From Enterococcus silesiacus (lineage in GTDB: Bacteria; Bacillota; Bacilli; Lactobacillales; Enterococcaceae), in NCBI GenBank assembly GCA_001465115.1, contig CP013614.1:558001-622000 (forward strand): a stretch of DNA of 64,000 nt. The letters are read 5' to 3'. Position 1 is the first letter of the stretch. Each line of letters starts with the position of its first letter. A program made the translations under genes and the position numbers. The notes below the pieces were generated by a model that made no database searches, was not told the origin of the DNA, and saw nothing but the letters and a program-made list of their open reading frames with translations. Positions 40,810 to 51,847 of the stretch are shown here, in pieces.

Positions 40810-43440
40810 ATGGGGAAAAAAAGAATTTACGAATTAGCAAAAGAGATCAATCAATCAAGTAAAGATGTTGTCGAAAAAGCACATGCTTTAGGTATGGATG
40901 TGAAAAATCACATGGGCGCAATTTCTTCTGAGGACGAATCAAAACTTCGCAACTCATTTGGAGGAAATAAGCCTGCCAATACACAACAAAAACCAGCACC
41001 GAAACCACAAGCAGCACAAAGTGGTCAAGGGCAAACAAAACCAGCAAATCCAAAACCAGCTAACCAAAATGGAAATAGACCAAACCAAAATCAAAATAGA
41101 CCGCAACAAAATGGTCAACAAAATCGTCCACAACAAAACAACCAAAATCAAAATCGTCCAGCACAACAAGGACAACAAAATAATCAAAACCGCAACAACC
41201 AAAATCGAAACATGCAAGGAAGCAGCCAAAATATGACTCAAAACCGTTCAAACCAAGGACAGCAAAACCGTCCGCAGCAAAATAATCAAAATCAAAACCG
41301 TCCAGCACAAGCAGGACAACAAAATAACCAAAACCGTAACAATAACCAAAATCGCAATACACAAGGTAGTACGCCAAGTACCAACCAAAACCGTAATACA
41401 CAAAGTAATACTCAAAATACAAATCAAAATCGTCCAGCTACACAAACAGGACAACAAAACCGTCCACAACAAGGACAAACTAGCAATAACTCTCAAGGAA
41501 ACCAAAACCGTAACAATACGAATACTGGAAACCGCAACACTAGTTTCGGCGGAGGCGGCGGTCAAAATCGTAACCGTAATGGCTACAACAACCAAAACCG
41601 CAACAGATTCAACAAAAAAGGCAAAAAAGGGAAATACCAAGAATCAACAAAACCAGCAGTGCCTGCACGTAAATTCCGTGAATTGCCAGATGTATTAGAA
41701 TATACAGAAGGCATGAATGTAGCGGATATCGCGAAGAAAATCCATCGCGAGCCAGCTGAAATCATCAAAAAACTATTTATGATGGGTGTTATGGTCAACC
41801 AAAACCAATCATTAGATAAAGAAACAATTGAATTGTTGGCAGTGGACTATGGTATGGAGCCACAAGAAAAAATTCAAGTCGACGTAGCGGATATCGATAA
41901 ATTCTTCGAACCAGAAGCATTAGTTGAAGAAAATCTAGTAACACGTCCGCCAGTTGTAACAATCATGGGACACGTTGACCATGGTAAAACAACCTTGCTT
42001 GATACATTGCGCAATTCACGCGTAACTTCTGGTGAAGCCGGTGGTATCACGCAACATATTGGTGCCTACCAAATCGATATCGATGGCAAACCAATCACTT
42101 TCTTGGATACACCAGGACATGCGGCATTTACAAGCATGCGTGCTCGTGGAGCAGGTATCACAGATATTACGATCTTAGTCGTTGCAGCTGATGATGGTGT
42201 TATGCCACAAACAGTTGAAGCGATCAACCATGCTAAAGCAGCTGAAGTGCCAATTATCGTAGCTGTTAATAAGGTTGATAAACCTGGTGCTAATCCTGAT
42301 CACGTGAAACAAGAATTAAGTGAACATGGGTTGATTCCAGAAGAATGGGGCGGAGATACGATCTTCGTAAATATTTCAGCGAAATTCAACCAAAACATCG
42401 ATGAATTACTAGAAAATATTCTTTTGATCGCCGAAGTAGAAGACTTGAAAGCTGATCCAACGCAACGTGCAATCGGTACAGTGATCGAAGCTCGTTTAGA
42501 TAAAGGAAAAGGACCTGTGGCTACATTACTGGTTCAACAAGGTTCATTACGTGTTGGAGACCCAATCGTTGTTGGGAATACTTTTGGACGTGTTCGTGTT
42601 ATGACCAATGATCTTGGTCGTCGCGATAAAGCTGTCGGACCTGCAACACCAGTTGAAATCACTGGGTTGAATGATGTACCACAAGCCGGCGATCGTTTTG
42701 TAGTCTTTGAAGACGAAAAAACAGCTCGTCAAGCAGGTGAAGAGCGTGGCAAACGCGCACAACTTGAACAACGTTCATCAAATAATCGTGTAACATTAGA
42801 CAACTTGTTCGAAAGTCTAAAAGAAGGCGAATTGAAAGATGTTAACGTGATTATTAAAGCAGATGTGCAAGGTACAGCTGAAGCACTTGCGGCTAGCTTA
42901 CAAAAAATCGAAGTTGCTGGCGTTCGTGTGAAAATCGTTCACTCGGCTGTTGGTGCAATTAATGAAAGTGACGTGACACTTGCCGCAGCAAGTAATGCGA
43001 TCATCATTGGCTTTAACGTTCGCCCAACACCACAAGCAAAACAACAATCAGATCAAGAAGAAGTAGACATCCGTTTACACCGTATCATCTACAAAGCAAT
43101 CGAAGAAATCGAAACAGCAATGAAAGGGATGCTTGATCCTGAATTTGAGGAAAAAATCACTGGTCAAATGACGGTTCGTGAACTTTACAAAGTATCTAAA
43201 GTTGGAACGATTGCAGGTTGTTACGTAACAGAAGGCTCTATCCGTCGTGATGGCGGCGTTCGTGTGATTCGTGACGGAATCGTGATCTTCGAAGGCAAAT
43301 TAGCCAGCTTGAAACGCTTCAAAGATGACGCCAAAGAAGTCAAACTTGGCTTTGAATGTGGTGCAATGGTTGAAAACTTCAACGATCTTAAAGTGGACGA
43401 CGTAATCGAAGGCTTCGTTATGGAAGAAATCAAACAATAA
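40810..43440 (+). CDS. infB: Translation initiation factor IF-2
   Basis: An 876-residue GTPase that places fMet-tRNA on the 30S subunit. N-terminal IF2_N helix bundle (1-50), a long low-complexity Asn/Gln/Arg/Pro segment (about 52-280) of repeated NQNRPQQ-type units, a second IF2_N (about 290-345), then the G domain with GHVDHGKT (387-394), DTPGH and NKVD, followed by domains II-IV. The low-complexity part creates spurious long frames on the other strand. RBS AGGAAGGTG. Confidence 0.96.
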   Translation: MGKKRIYELAKEINQSSKDVVEKAHALGMDVKNHMGAISSEDESKLRNSFGGNKPANTQQKPAPKPQAAQSGQGQTKPANPKPANQNGNRPNQNQNRPQQNGQQNRPQQNNQNQNRPAQQGQQNNQNRNNQNRNMQGSSQNMTQNRSNQGQQNRPQQNNQNQNRPAQAGQQNNQNRNNNQNRNTQGSTPSTNQNRNTQSNTQNTNQNRPATQTGQQNRPQQGQTSNNSQGNQNRNNTNTGNRNTSFGGGGGQNRNRNGYNNQNRNRFNKKGKKGKYQESTKPAVPARKFRELPDVLEYTEGMNVADIAKKIHREPAEIIKKLFMMGVMVNQNQSLDKETIELLAVDYGMEPQEKIQVDVADIDKFFEPEALVEENLVTRPPVVTIMGHVDHGKTTLLDTLRNSRVTSGEAGGITQHIGAYQIDIDGKPITFLDTPGHAAFTSMRARGAGITDITILVVAADDGVMPQTVEAINHAKAAEVPIIVAVNKVDKPGANPDHVKQELSEHGLIPEEWGGDTIFVNISAKFNQNIDELLENILLIAEVEDLKADPTQRAIGTVIEARLDKGKGPVATLLVQQGSLRVGDPIVVGNTFGRVRVMTNDLGRRDKAVGPATPVEITGLNDVPQAGDRFVVFEDEKTARQAGEERGKRAQLEQRSSNNRVTLDNLFESLKEGELKDVNVIIKADVQGTAEALAASLQKIEVAGVRVKIVHSAVGAINESDVTLAAASNAIIIGFNVRPTPQAKQQSDQEEVDIRLHRIIYKAIEEIETAMKGMLDPEFEEKITGQMTVRELYKVSKVGTIAGCYVTEGSIRRDGGVRVIRDGIVIFEGKLASLKRFKDDAKEVKLGFECGAMVENFNDLKVDDVIEGFVMEEIKQ

Positions 43441-43474
43441 TATAAAAAATAAAGTAGAGAGAAGGAGAAACAGT

Positions 43475-43825
43475 ATGGCAAATTATCGTGACCGCCGAGT
43501 GGGTCAAGAAATCATGCGTGAAATCAATGATATATTGAGAAAACGTGTCAGAGACCCACGTGTGCAAGATATTACAATTACAGACGTTCGAGTAACTGGC
43601 GATCTGCAGCAAGCGACGATTTATTACAGTTTGTTATCTGATCTAGCTTCTGATCACCAAAAAGCGCAACAAGGATTAGATAAAGCTAAAGGATTGATTC
43701 GTAAAGAATTAGGACAACGTTTGACATTGTATAAAACGCCAGAGCTAATTTTTGAAAAAGATGAGTCCGTTCAATATGGGAATCATATTGACGAATTGAT
43801 TCGTAAGTTGAATCAAGGCGAATAA
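43475..43825 (+). CDS. rbfA: Ribosome-binding factor A
   Basis: A 116-residue KH-like protein needed for late 30S maturation and cold adaptation. It shows [42 protein letters not shown] (in parts [19 protein letters not shown]) and the C-terminal [14 protein letters not shown]. Last gene of the operon. Confidence 0.94.
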   Translation: MANYRDRRVGQEIMREINDILRKRVRDPRVQDITITDVRVTGDLQQATIYYSLLSDLASDHQKAQQGLDKAKGLIRKELGQRLTLYKTPELIFEKDESVQYGNHIDELIRKLNQGE

Positions 43826-43840
43826 AAAATTAATCAACTA

Positions 43841-43877
43841 AAAAGTCGAAGAGGAGTATTCCTTTTCGGCTTTTTTA
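43841..43877 (+). terminator. Terminator of the rimP-rbfA operon
   Basis: AAAAGTCGAAGAGGA and TCCTTTTCGGCTTTT form an imperfect stem with GTAT loop, followed by T residues. Confidence 0.8.
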
Positions 43878-44021
43878 TTTATTTTTTGTAATACACTTAT
43901 TTTTTGTAACTATATTGAAAGGAACTGTAATATTTTTAACGATCAACTAAAATAAATTTATGCTATTATTTATAATACAAGTCTTATTGAAGACACTGTT
44001 GAAGAAAATGGAGGGTTAATA

Positions 44022-45296
44022 GTGAAGAAAAAGCATTTGACATTATTAATAGTTGGCATGGTTACAGTTGCAGGAACAGTGATACCAATGAGTTCGCTGG
44101 CAGAAACAGCTGATAAAAAAATAGAACAACAAGACAAAGAAATTTCAGTCCTAAAAGAAAAACAACAAGGGGTAACGACCCAGATTGCGTCATTAGAAGA
44201 AGACATTGCTTCAATAGTTGACGAAGGTATTGAATTGAATAAACAAAGAACAGAATTAACAAAAGAATCTGAACAGCTAGAAAAAGATATTGATGCACTA
44301 GATGTACGTATCAATAAACGAACAGAAGCGATCCAAAAGCAAGGGAGAAATGTTCAGGTCAATGGACAAGGAACTCAAATTCTGGATATTATCTTAAACT
44401 CAGAATCAATTACAGATGCTGTTGGTCGAGTTCATGCAATTTCTTCCATTTTGACAGCTAATAATGATTTAATTAAACAACAAAAAGAAGACAAAGCACT
44501 TGTTGAAACGAAAAAAACAACTATTCAAAACAATCTGGTTGCAGTAGAAGAAGCAACGACTCAACTGGAAAAAGAGAAAGAAAACCTTGTAGCTAAACAG
44601 GCAGATTTGAACGTTTTAAAAGCAGAAGTAGACTCTGAAACTTCTGGTGCAGAAAGTTCAAAAAATAAATTATTAAAAGAACAACAAGAAGCCTTAAAAG
44701 TTCAGCTAGTAAATGAAGCGAAAAAGAAAGAGACAAAAAAAGCTGAGACGTCAAATAAACCAGAAAAACAGTCTGCTCAAAGTGAAAATACGAGTGAGAC
44801 TAAGAAAGAAACAACCACAACAACAGCACCGCCTGCAGAGACGAATGAGTCTAAAGAGGCAAACCCAAGCACGCCTGAGGTAAATAATAATGAAAATAAT
44901 TCGGATAATCAAGGCAATGTTGAAGTACCTAAAACGCCTGATGAACCAGTAGATCCGCCAGTTACCTCAGCTGATGCAACGTTCCAAGCCTTAAATGCAT
45001 TACGTACAGCTAATGGATTAAATCCAGTCAGTTGGGATGCTGGACTGGCTGCTTCAGCTGGTGGTAGAGCTTCAATGATGCAAGATTACCAAATACCATC
45101 GGATCATTGGAATAGAGGCGATGAAGTGATCGCTTTTATGTTTGCTCCAGGAAACTCTGTGATCATGGCTTGGTATAATGAAACAAACATGGTATCTCCG
45201 TCTGGAACAGGGCACCGTGATTGGGAGATGAATCCTAGTATGACGCGTGTTGGGTTTGGGTATGCTGGTGATGTAATCGTAGGGCATTCTGCCTAA
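44022..45296 (+). CDS. Secreted coiled-coil protein with C-terminal CAP domain (PcsB-like N-terminus)
   Basis: A 424-residue exported protein. Signal peptide 1-28 (cleavage after SLA), a long coiled coil (about 30-235, similar to the PcsB/SagA N-terminal domain that docks on FtsEX), a low-complexity Thr/Pro/Glu linker (about 240-315) and a CAP/SCP domain (about 318-424; FQALNALRTANGLNPVSWD, GHRDWEMNP, VGFGYAG). Where SagA/PcsB carry an NlpC/P60 or CHAP hydrolase, this protein has CAP, so it may bind or remodel the wall differently. GTG start with TGGAGGG. Confidence 0.82.
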   Translation: MKKKHLTLLIVGMVTVAGTVIPMSSLAETADKKIEQQDKEISVLKEKQQGVTTQIASLEEDIASIVDEGIELNKQRTELTKESEQLEKDIDALDVRINKRTEAIQKQGRNVQVNGQGTQILDIILNSESITDAVGRVHAISSILTANNDLIKQQKEDKALVETKKTTIQNNLVAVEEATTQLEKEKENLVAKQADLNVLKAEVDSETSGAESSKNKLLKEQQEALKVQLVNEAKKKETKKAETSNKPEKQSAQSENTSETKKETTTTTAPPAETNESKEANPSTPEVNNNENNSDNQGNVEVPKTPDEPVDPPVTSADATFQALNALRTANGLNPVSWDAGLAASAGGRASMMQDYQIPSDHWNRGDEVIAFMFAPGNSVIMAWYNETNMVSPSGTGHRDWEMNPSMTRVGFGYAGDVIVGHSA

Positions 45297-45349
45297 TAAT
45301 AACGGATAAGTCAAAAAGAGATACGATTTAATGCTTTAGTAAATGGTGA

Positions 45350-45393
45350 GCGTAAAACAAAGCTGTTAATCTAGTTTTGTTTTACGCTTTTTT
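45350..45393 (+). terminator. Terminator of the CAP-domain gene
   Basis: GCGTAAAACAAAGCT pairs with AGTTTTGTTTTACGC (one mismatch), then six T. Confidence 0.82.
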
Positions 45394-45468
45394 ATGATGA
45401 TTGTGTTTGATTGGAATAGATATTTGCCTGAAAAGCTATTATTAAAACTGAATTTCTTTTATTTTCTA

Positions 45469-45477
45469 TGCTATAAT
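45469..45477 (+). promoter_or_regulatory. Extended -10 of the truB-ribF promoter
   Basis: TGCTATAAT (TATAAT at 45472-45477), 33 bases before truB. No clear -35. Confidence 0.5.
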
Positions 45478-45509
45478 AAATAAGTTAACAATCTAATTGG
45501 AGGAAAACA

Positions 45510-46430
45510 ATGGACGGTATTTTACCTTTATGGAAAGAACGCGGCATGACAAGCCATGACTGTGTTTTCAAACTGAGGAAAATTTTACATACGAAAAAAA
45601 TCGGTCACGGCGGTACACTTGATCCTGACGTGTCTGGCGTTTTACCTATTTGTATTGGAAAAGGAACGAAAGTAATTGAATATATGGTTGATTCAGGGAA
45701 GACGTATGAAGGAGAGATCACACTTGGTTTTTCAACGACAACGGAAGACGTTAGCGGTGAAGTGGTTGAAAAAATCGCTCTTAAAACGCCGTTTTCAATT
45801 GAAGAAATTGATGCTGCGATGAACAAGATGACGGGGGTTATTACACAAATTCCACCGATGTTTTCAGCAGTCAAAGTCAACGGCAAACGTCTTTATGAAT
45901 ACGCAAGAAATGGCGAAGAGGTCGAACGACCGATGAGAAAAGCAACGATTTACTCATTTGAACGCACCAGCGAGCCTAAATTTGATCCAGTCAACGCAAC
46001 ACAGAGCTGGCGCTTTAAGGTTGTCTGTGGTAAGGGAACTTATGTTAGAACGTTATCGGTAGACACAGGCCTTGTTTTAGGCGTGCCGGCCCATATGTCT
46101 GATTTAACACGAACAGCAAGTGGAGGCTTAACGGCTGAGCAAAGTTTGACCTTGGAACAAGTAGCCGAAAAAATGGAACAAAATGCAATCAATGAAACGT
46201 TATTACCGATTGAAACCGCAATTGAGCGATTCCAACGGATTGATTTATCTACGGAACTTTATCAAAGAGTCAAAAACGGTGTTCGATTGAGTCCAGCAGA
46301 ACTTGCTTTAAAAGAGATGCCGCAAGACTTACTAGCTTTATTTTATCAAGATGAGGTTGTGAGTTTGTATATGGCTCATCCTACGAAAGCCAATGTATTA
46401 AAACCTAGCAAAGTGCTAAGAAATAATTAA
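45510..46430 (+). CDS. truB: tRNA pseudouridine(55) synthase
   Basis: A 306-residue enzyme making pseudouridine 55 in the T-loop of tRNAs. It shows the start DGILPLWKERGMTSHDCVFKLR, catalytic Asp in HGGTLDPDVSGVLPI, PPMFSAVKVNGKRLYEYAR and VVCGKGTYVRTL. Followed by ribF after 17 bases, the usual order. Confidence 0.94.
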   Translation: MDGILPLWKERGMTSHDCVFKLRKILHTKKIGHGGTLDPDVSGVLPICIGKGTKVIEYMVDSGKTYEGEITLGFSTTTEDVSGEVVEKIALKTPFSIEEIDAAMNKMTGVITQIPPMFSAVKVNGKRLYEYARNGEEVERPMRKATIYSFERTSEPKFDPVNATQSWRFKVVCGKGTYVRTLSVDTGLVLGVPAHMSDLTRTASGGLTAEQSLTLEQVAEKMEQNAINETLLPIETAIERFQRIDLSTELYQRVKNGVRLSPAELALKEMPQDLLALFYQDEVVSLYMAHPTKANVLKPSKVLRNN

Positions 46431-46447
46431 TAGAAAGAAGTTTGATC

Positions 46448-47395
46448 ATGCAAATTATTTCAATTCGACATCCATACACCCTGGAACAAATCCCAAAAGA
46501 TGAGGTCGTAATGGTATTAGGATTTTTTGATGGTGTTCACCGTGGACATCAAAAAGTAATTGAGACCGGAAAACAAATTGCCAAAGAAAAAGGCTTAAAG
46601 CTAGCTGTAATGACATTTAACCAGCATCCTTCGATCGTTTTCCAAAAAGTTCTGCCTGAAAATATGAAATACTTGAATAGTTTAGATCAAAAAGAGCGAT
46701 TGATGGAAAGCCTAGGAGTAGATATTTTATATGTGATTGAATTTACTTCAGCTTTTGCCCATTTAGCGCCACAGGAATTTGTGGATCAATATATTGTTGG
46801 GTTACATGCAAAATTTGCTGTTTCAGGCTTTGATTACACTTATGGACCTAAAGATATCGCTGATGTTGCTCATTTACCAGGATATGCTAAAGAGCGTTTT
46901 GAGATCACTACAGTGAGCAAAGAAGAGTTAGATGGTGCAAAAATCAGTTCTACGCGGATTCGTGAATTAATGGAACATGGAAAGATGGAAGAGGTTACTG
47001 AATTACTAGGTTATGTCTATGAGACGGATGGAACAGTTGTTCATGGGGATGCTAGAGGTCGTTTGTTAGGTTTCCCGACTGCCAATATCAAGGTGAAAAG
47101 TACGGTGCGTTTACCTCGAATCGGTGTCTATGCTGTGAAAATTCAAGTTGGAGACAACTGGTATCTTGGTATGGGGTCAATCGGGCATAATGATACGTTT
47201 GGTGATGGGCGTGATCTTACAGTGGAAGTGTATATATTAGATTTCCATCAAGACATTTATGGTGAACAAGTGACGGTTCGCTGGAATCATTATTTACGTG
47301 ATCAAGTTAAATTTGATGGAGCTGAGGGCTTGATTGTACAACTTAAACAAGATGAACAAGATACGGCAGATTATTTTTCTGAGAAAAAGAATTAG
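46448..47395 (+). CDS. ribF: Bifunctional riboflavin kinase / FAD synthetase
   Basis: A 315-residue enzyme converting riboflavin to FMN and FAD. The N-terminal nucleotidyl-transferase domain has GFFDGVHRGHQKVI and SSTRIRELM; the C-terminal kinase domain (about 185-310) has GDARGRLLGFPTANI and GSIGHNDTFGDGRDLTVEVYILDF (in parts GFPTANI, VEVYILDF). The ATG at 46448 is used; an in-frame TTG at 46442 is too close to the ribosome site. Confidence 0.94.
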   Translation: MQIISIRHPYTLEQIPKDEVVMVLGFFDGVHRGHQKVIETGKQIAKEKGLKLAVMTFNQHPSIVFQKVLPENMKYLNSLDQKERLMESLGVDILYVIEFTSAFAHLAPQEFVDQYIVGLHAKFAVSGFDYTYGPKDIADVAHLPGYAKERFEITTVSKEELDGAKISSTRIRELMEHGKMEEVTELLGYVYETDGTVVHGDARGRLLGFPTANIKVKSTVRLPRIGVYAVKIQVGDNWYLGMGSIGHNDTFGDGRDLTVEVYILDFHQDIYGEQVTVRWNHYLRDQVKFDGAEGLIVQLKQDEQDTADYFSEKKN

Positions 47396-47458
47396 TAGCG
47401 TAGTATTTTTTACGAGAATATTTTGATCCGCTCTGCCTTACCTTTGCTTTTTTAGTTA

Positions 47459-47512
47459 AAAGAACTGGATAAGCAGCTGAACTTTATGGCTGTTTATCCA
47501 GTTCTTTATTGT
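47459..47512 (+). terminator. Terminator of truB-ribF
   Basis: AAAGAACTGGATAA (47459-47472) pairs exactly with TTATCCAGTTCTTT (47494-47507); an inner GCAG/CTGT pairing is also possible. Confidence 0.8.
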
Positions 47513-47605
47513 ATTCAAAGCAGGCAAATGTTATTTCAGCGAAATTGGTACAAAAAATTAGTAGGCTTTTTAATATGCTCTGTAAAATGTAAGTAAGAAT
47601 AGTTG

Positions 47606-47749
47606 ATGAGTTTAAATAATTACTATGAAAGAGAGTCAAGATATAATCTTATGTTACTTGATAAAGAAATTGATAATGAAGATAAGCTAGCAGCAAATCA
47701 AGAAGTTTTTGAAGAATTATCATTAGACTATGTAGAAATCTTGTCCTAG
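47606..47749 (+). CDS. Possible small acidic protein (47 residues)
   Basis: ATG to TAG encodes 47 residues with protein-like, acidic composition (starts MSLNNYYERESRYN, ends LSLDYVEILS). There is no good ribosome site. It lies in a 576-base gene-free stretch and is followed by a strong terminator, so it might be a real small gene or a fragment. Confidence 0.3.
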   Translation: MSLNNYYERESRYNLMLLDKEIDNEDKLAANQEVFEELSLDYVEILS

Positions 47750-47813
47750 AAAAATTTGTTGTCGATATTTGTAGGGGAATATTGTAAGTATTTTTTGTAA
47801 ACCATAGAATCGG

Positions 47814-47860
47814 AAAAAGGAGGACGATCATATTTCTTAATGATTATCCTCCTTTTTTTA
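47814..47860. terminator. Bidirectional terminator
   Basis: AAAAAGGAGGA-CG-ATCAT pairs with ATGAT-TA-TCCTCCTTTTT, with T runs on both strands. Confidence 0.82.
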
Positions 47861-47971
47861 ATACGAGTAGATATATTTTGCTACTATTCCGATACTGATT
47901 AAATGACTCACAGATGCATAGTTGCGTGGTACGGATGGGAAGAATACTTGCTATTTAGGTAGGGTTAAATC

Positions 47972-48880
47972 TTATAATTCCTCGACGTTCTTTTTTACAA
48001 AAGTAAATAACTCTCGGAGAAAATAGTTCTGATTATTTCTATCAAAAGCTACGACAATATCTTGCTCTTTACTATTGCCTTGTAAGTTTAGAATTTTAAT
48101 ATGATATCTACCTTCTAATGTTCCGTCATCCATTCTTGAATATAAAAAGGCCAATCCTTTACCAAGTGAAACCATAGAAAGACCTTCATCAAGATCGTTC
48201 ACATAAAAATCCACTTTCAAATTAAATCCATTTTTAATCCCTTGACTGATTACATAATCAACAATGACAGGCGAATGTTGTCTTTCAAGCAAGATAAACG
48301 TTTCCTGACCTAAATCAGCAAAATCCAATTCTTTCTTATGACTCAATACATGATCAAAAGGTACTGCAATTTGTAAATAATTTTTCATGAATACCGTTTT
48401 TTCAACAGTCTGATCCGGTTGAAAATAAGTTGATAAATTAAAGACTAAATCATATTGATTAGTAGAAAGTCCATTAGCTAAATTCATGGGTGTATCTTGC
48501 TTCATTAAAAATTGAATATTGGGATGCTTGCGTTTAAAACACTCAAGTAGCTCATACATTCTACCCATATTGAAATTCTGTAAGTACCCAATTTTTAAAA
48601 TTTGTACTGTTTTATCAGAATTTACATGCGAATCGAACATATGGGATAAATGATCAACTCGTTTTAAGACTTCACTGACTGCTGTTAAGAATTGTTCACC
48701 AGCATTTGATAATGTAAGTCCATGACTATGGCGAATAAATAATTCTACGCCTAATTCAGTTTCCAATTCTTGTATTCGTCGACTTAAGGTTGGTTGGGAA
48801 ATATACAATTTTTCAGACGCTTTTGTAAAGCTACCCTCAGCAGCAACTGCAACAAAATAATTTAAGGTCGTTAACTTCAT
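47972..48880 (-). CDS. LysR family transcriptional regulator
   Basis: A 302-residue regulator with an N-terminal HTH (MKLTTLNYFVAVAAEGSFTKASEKLYISQPTLSRRI, key parts FVAVAAEGSFTKA and ISQPTLSR) and a periplasmic-binding-like effector domain (about 92-300). It is encoded 76 bases after the hydrolase gene on the same strand and may control it, although LysR regulators more often face their targets. Effector unknown. Confidence 0.87.
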   Translation of the reverse strand: MKLTTLNYFVAVAAEGSFTKASEKLYISQPTLSRRIQELETELGVELFIRHSHGLTLSNAGEQFLTAVSEVLKRVDHLSHMFDSHVNSDKTVQILKIGYLQNFNMGRMYELLECFKRKHPNIQFLMKQDTPMNLANGLSTNQYDLVFNLSTYFQPDQTVEKTVFMKNYLQIAVPFDHVLSHKKELDFADLGQETFILLERQHSPVIVDYVISQGIKNGFNLKVDFYVNDLDEGLSMVSLGKGLAFLYSRMDDGTLEGRYHIKILNLQGNSKEQDIVVAFDRNNQNYFLRELFTFVKKNVEEL

Positions 48881-48956
48881 TGTAGCTCCATTTCAACTAA
48901 ATATATTTAATAGTAGCTTTAGTATAAAGTTAACACATTTATTTAACAAGTTTTTG

Positions 48957-50720
48957 TTAAGGTTTGTTTATCAATGGTAATTGAAGATATGAAGCATACT
49001 CGCCACCAGTATGGAGAATGTGAGTCCCTTGATTATCTGGCGTGCAGCCTGGTGTACCAGGCATTACTGAACCAAGTTCATCTTTTGTACTGACGACCAT
49101 GCGTAATGTTTCACCAGCTTTATACGATAGGCCAAGTGGACTTAATACGATATCCAGTTCAACAATTTCACCTTTTGATAGTTTTTGAACATGGTCAAAG
49201 TTATAAGCCGGGATTTCGTCTGTTGCGCGTTCGCTGTCAAGATGACGCATAGAAGCTCGAAGACGTCCCCAAGCACCTTTATAACGCAGGGCAGAGGCAC
49301 CTTCTTGCGTGAAATCTTGAAGCGCAGCACCGTGATTTGGTACAACAAATTCACTTAAGATATTCCCAAATTTATCTAATTTTTGGATCCAAACAAAAAC
49401 ATCCATATCCTCGTAACCATCAACTTCCATGAATAATTTTGCTTTTGGATACCCTACGAAATCTGTATCTTTAGCGAAAGTCATTTGGAAAGAGCTGCGT
49501 CCTGGTAGACTGTCTGCAGCATATTTTACTGTTAAATCTTCTGATTCAGGCTTTTCTTGTAAAGTGCGGAATAGTCCATTCATGTAGTAGCGCTTGTTTT
49601 CACTAGCTAAAGGCGGAAAAGTTTCAGATGGGATATCTGTTTTATTGCCTCCTTGGAAATCAATAAGAGAATAGCGAACAGTTGGTGTATCTGTCCAGCT
49701 GTTGTCTTTTCCAAGTAAATAGTAATCAAAGAATTTGCGTAACTCTTCTGTATTCTTTTCATCATAATAATAGGGCCATTCTTGACGATCGTGGATGCGA
49801 AGCCATTTTTCTGATGAACCTAATGTGCGCCAAGAACGAAAGGTTCCCATCGTGTGTAACGTGTTTGAGTAGCTTGCGATAACAAAGGCAGGAACCGTAA
49901 TTTTACTTGGATCAGCAATTTTATCTTGCCAAACTGTTGCGTTAGCCAAAGGATATGCTTTCATTTCTTTTACCAAGTCTTCACGCTTAGCACCTTTTGC
50001 ACTGACATGATTCACTTGTAAACGATCAATGAAGTTTTCATCAGGAATCCCACCAATAAAAGCTAAATCACGGTAACCATCTGCGAGTCCTTCTGTTGGA
50101 TTGATACAGGTTAAGTGAGGAGGCTGTTCAGCTGCGATATACCATTGTGAAAAAGCGAGATAAGACGTTCCTGTAAGTGCTGTTTTGCCATTGGACCAAG
50201 CTTGAGAAGCTAACCATTCGATTAAATCATACCCATCCTGTGCTTCTTGCGAACCAATCATTGTTGTATCACCTTCACTATGAGCGATGCCACGCATATC
50301 AGGATTACATACAGCATAGCCATGTGCACACCAATAATCAGGATCAGGGGCTTCAAATTTTGTTAAGCCTGAGTTCCAGTGATTGCCCATACCAAGCATA
50401 TTGAAAAGATTTTTATACCGCGGGGCGGTTCCAGCACTTTTACCATAAGGACTCCACGCGATGAGAACAGGTACCTTTTCTGCAGTTACTGGTAAGTAGA
50501 TATCTGTGTAAATTGTCACACCATCTCGTAATTTTACTGGGACATCTTTCAGCATTTTAATCGCATTGGTTAAGGGTTTAAAACCTTCAGCAATTTGTTG
50601 TCCTTTTTCTAAGATGATTTCTTTTGTTTCAAATGGGCTAAGCACGCCATGTTCGATACCATTATCAATATAGTCAAATGATGGGCTAAAGCACATTTTT
50701 TCTGTTATTTTTGTTGTCAT
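48957..50720 (-). CDS. CocE/NonD family hydrolase (X-Pro dipeptidyl-peptidase S15-like)
   Basis: A 587-residue alpha/beta hydrolase. It has an S15 catalytic domain (about 55-330) with the nucleophile elbow GTSYLAFSQW and an oxyanion Tyr candidate in WSPYGKSAG, and a jelly-roll C-terminal domain (about 370-585, PF08530 type) ending near GTHILHTGGEY. Family members hydrolyse esters or acyl-peptides. There is no signal peptide. RBS TTGGAGGG. Confidence 0.82.
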   Translation of the reverse strand: MTTKITEKMCFSPSFDYIDNGIEHGVLSPFETKEIILEKGQQIAEGFKPLTNAIKMLKDVPVKLRDGVTIYTDIYLPVTAEKVPVLIAWSPYGKSAGTAPRYKNLFNMLGMGNHWNSGLTKFEAPDPDYWCAHGYAVCNPDMRGIAHSEGDTTMIGSQEAQDGYDLIEWLASQAWSNGKTALTGTSYLAFSQWYIAAEQPPHLTCINPTEGLADGYRDLAFIGGIPDENFIDRLQVNHVSAKGAKREDLVKEMKAYPLANATVWQDKIADPSKITVPAFVIASYSNTLHTMGTFRSWRTLGSSEKWLRIHDRQEWPYYYDEKNTEELRKFFDYYLLGKDNSWTDTPTVRYSLIDFQGGNKTDIPSETFPPLASENKRYYMNGLFRTLQEKPESEDLTVKYAADSLPGRSSFQMTFAKDTDFVGYPKAKLFMEVDGYEDMDVFVWIQKLDKFGNILSEFVVPNHGAALQDFTQEGASALRYKGAWGRLRASMRHLDSERATDEIPAYNFDHVQKLSKGEIVELDIVLSPLGLSYKAGETLRMVVSTKDELGSVMPGTPGCTPDNQGTHILHTGGEYASYLQLPLINKP

Positions 50721-50941
50721 TTATATTCCCTCCAATTTCATCATAAGATTGAGCTCTTAAGCATCTCAAATTATACAAGGCGTTATTTGGGAAGTAAAAT
50801 TGTAATTTTGGATACTTGTTACAAAAAATATATGTGATATGCATAAAATGAATAACAGATTCTTTTGAAATAGTGTAGTTTGTTCTGAAATAAAACAGAC
50901 TTAACGATTCAAAGATATCAATTTGCAATCAGGTCTTTTTA

Positions 50942-51168
50942 GATTGTGGTGTGCTTGGACAATCCAGAAAATGAAATCATTGGTCTTGGAAAAGGGATTG
51001 CCTATCAAAAGAAAATAGGAGAGACAATCGCAGATTCTCTAGTAAATAAAAAATTTGTTCTTCAAAGTCAAGAGTTATCTGGAAAGTTCTAACAAATTAT
51101 TGCGAATAGTAAATTGAAATTAGGAAAGAAGCTAAGGGAAGGGATCGATATTTCATTAACGAATCACA
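50942..51168 (+). pseudogene. Remnant of a LicT/BglG-type antiterminator gene
   Basis: The frame reads NPENEIIGLGKGIAYQKK, then LQSQELSGKF and a stop (51090), and later KLKLGKKLREGID and SLTNHI. These match the co-antiterminator domain and the start of PRD1 of LicT/BglG. There is no start codon or full-length protein, so the gene is dead. Confidence 0.7.
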
Positions 51169-51171
51169 TTT

Positions 51172-51462
<291 letters not shown>

Positions 51463-51847
51463 TACTATAGATAAGACTTGACATTAGGAATAATCCTTAA
51501 CAAAAAACAAGATAGCTTGGTAAAAAAATTATTAAAATTTTTGTGATTTCTCGTTTAGTTACTACTGCTAGAACGTGGTGAAGATAACCCTTTCTTATTT
51601 TATTGCACAGAGTGAATGAAAATAGCTATGGTTAGTATACAGAATAGGGCATGTTAAGCAAACTGCAGCGAATCATTTGGTTAATAAATTTTTAATGTAT
51701 GCGCAGAGACTCATTTTTATGAATCGTTACAAGAAAAATTTCTTGATTCAATTTAAAACATTTTATGGCTGAATATGGTAAGATAAGAGACGTCTTCTAT
51801 AGAATAGTCTAAAAATTAGAAGTCGCCTAAATTGGAGGAATAAAAAA
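51463..51847. other. Gene-free stretch upstream of hemW
   Basis: About 385 AT-rich bases. I see no intact gene. A TAAGAT-type -10 near 51779 may belong to the hemW promoter. Probably decayed DNA belonging to the lost beta-glucoside locus. Confidence 0.35.

Noticed and set aside
41060..41560. CRISPR-like repeats in infB
   Set aside because: Repeated units are in frame with IF-2 and encode its low-complexity linker; no spacers of constant length.
40954..41640. Several long minus-strand frames inside infB
   Set aside because: They mirror the repetitive Asn/Gln/Arg/Pro coding segment of IF-2; composition is abnormal and no ribosome sites exist.
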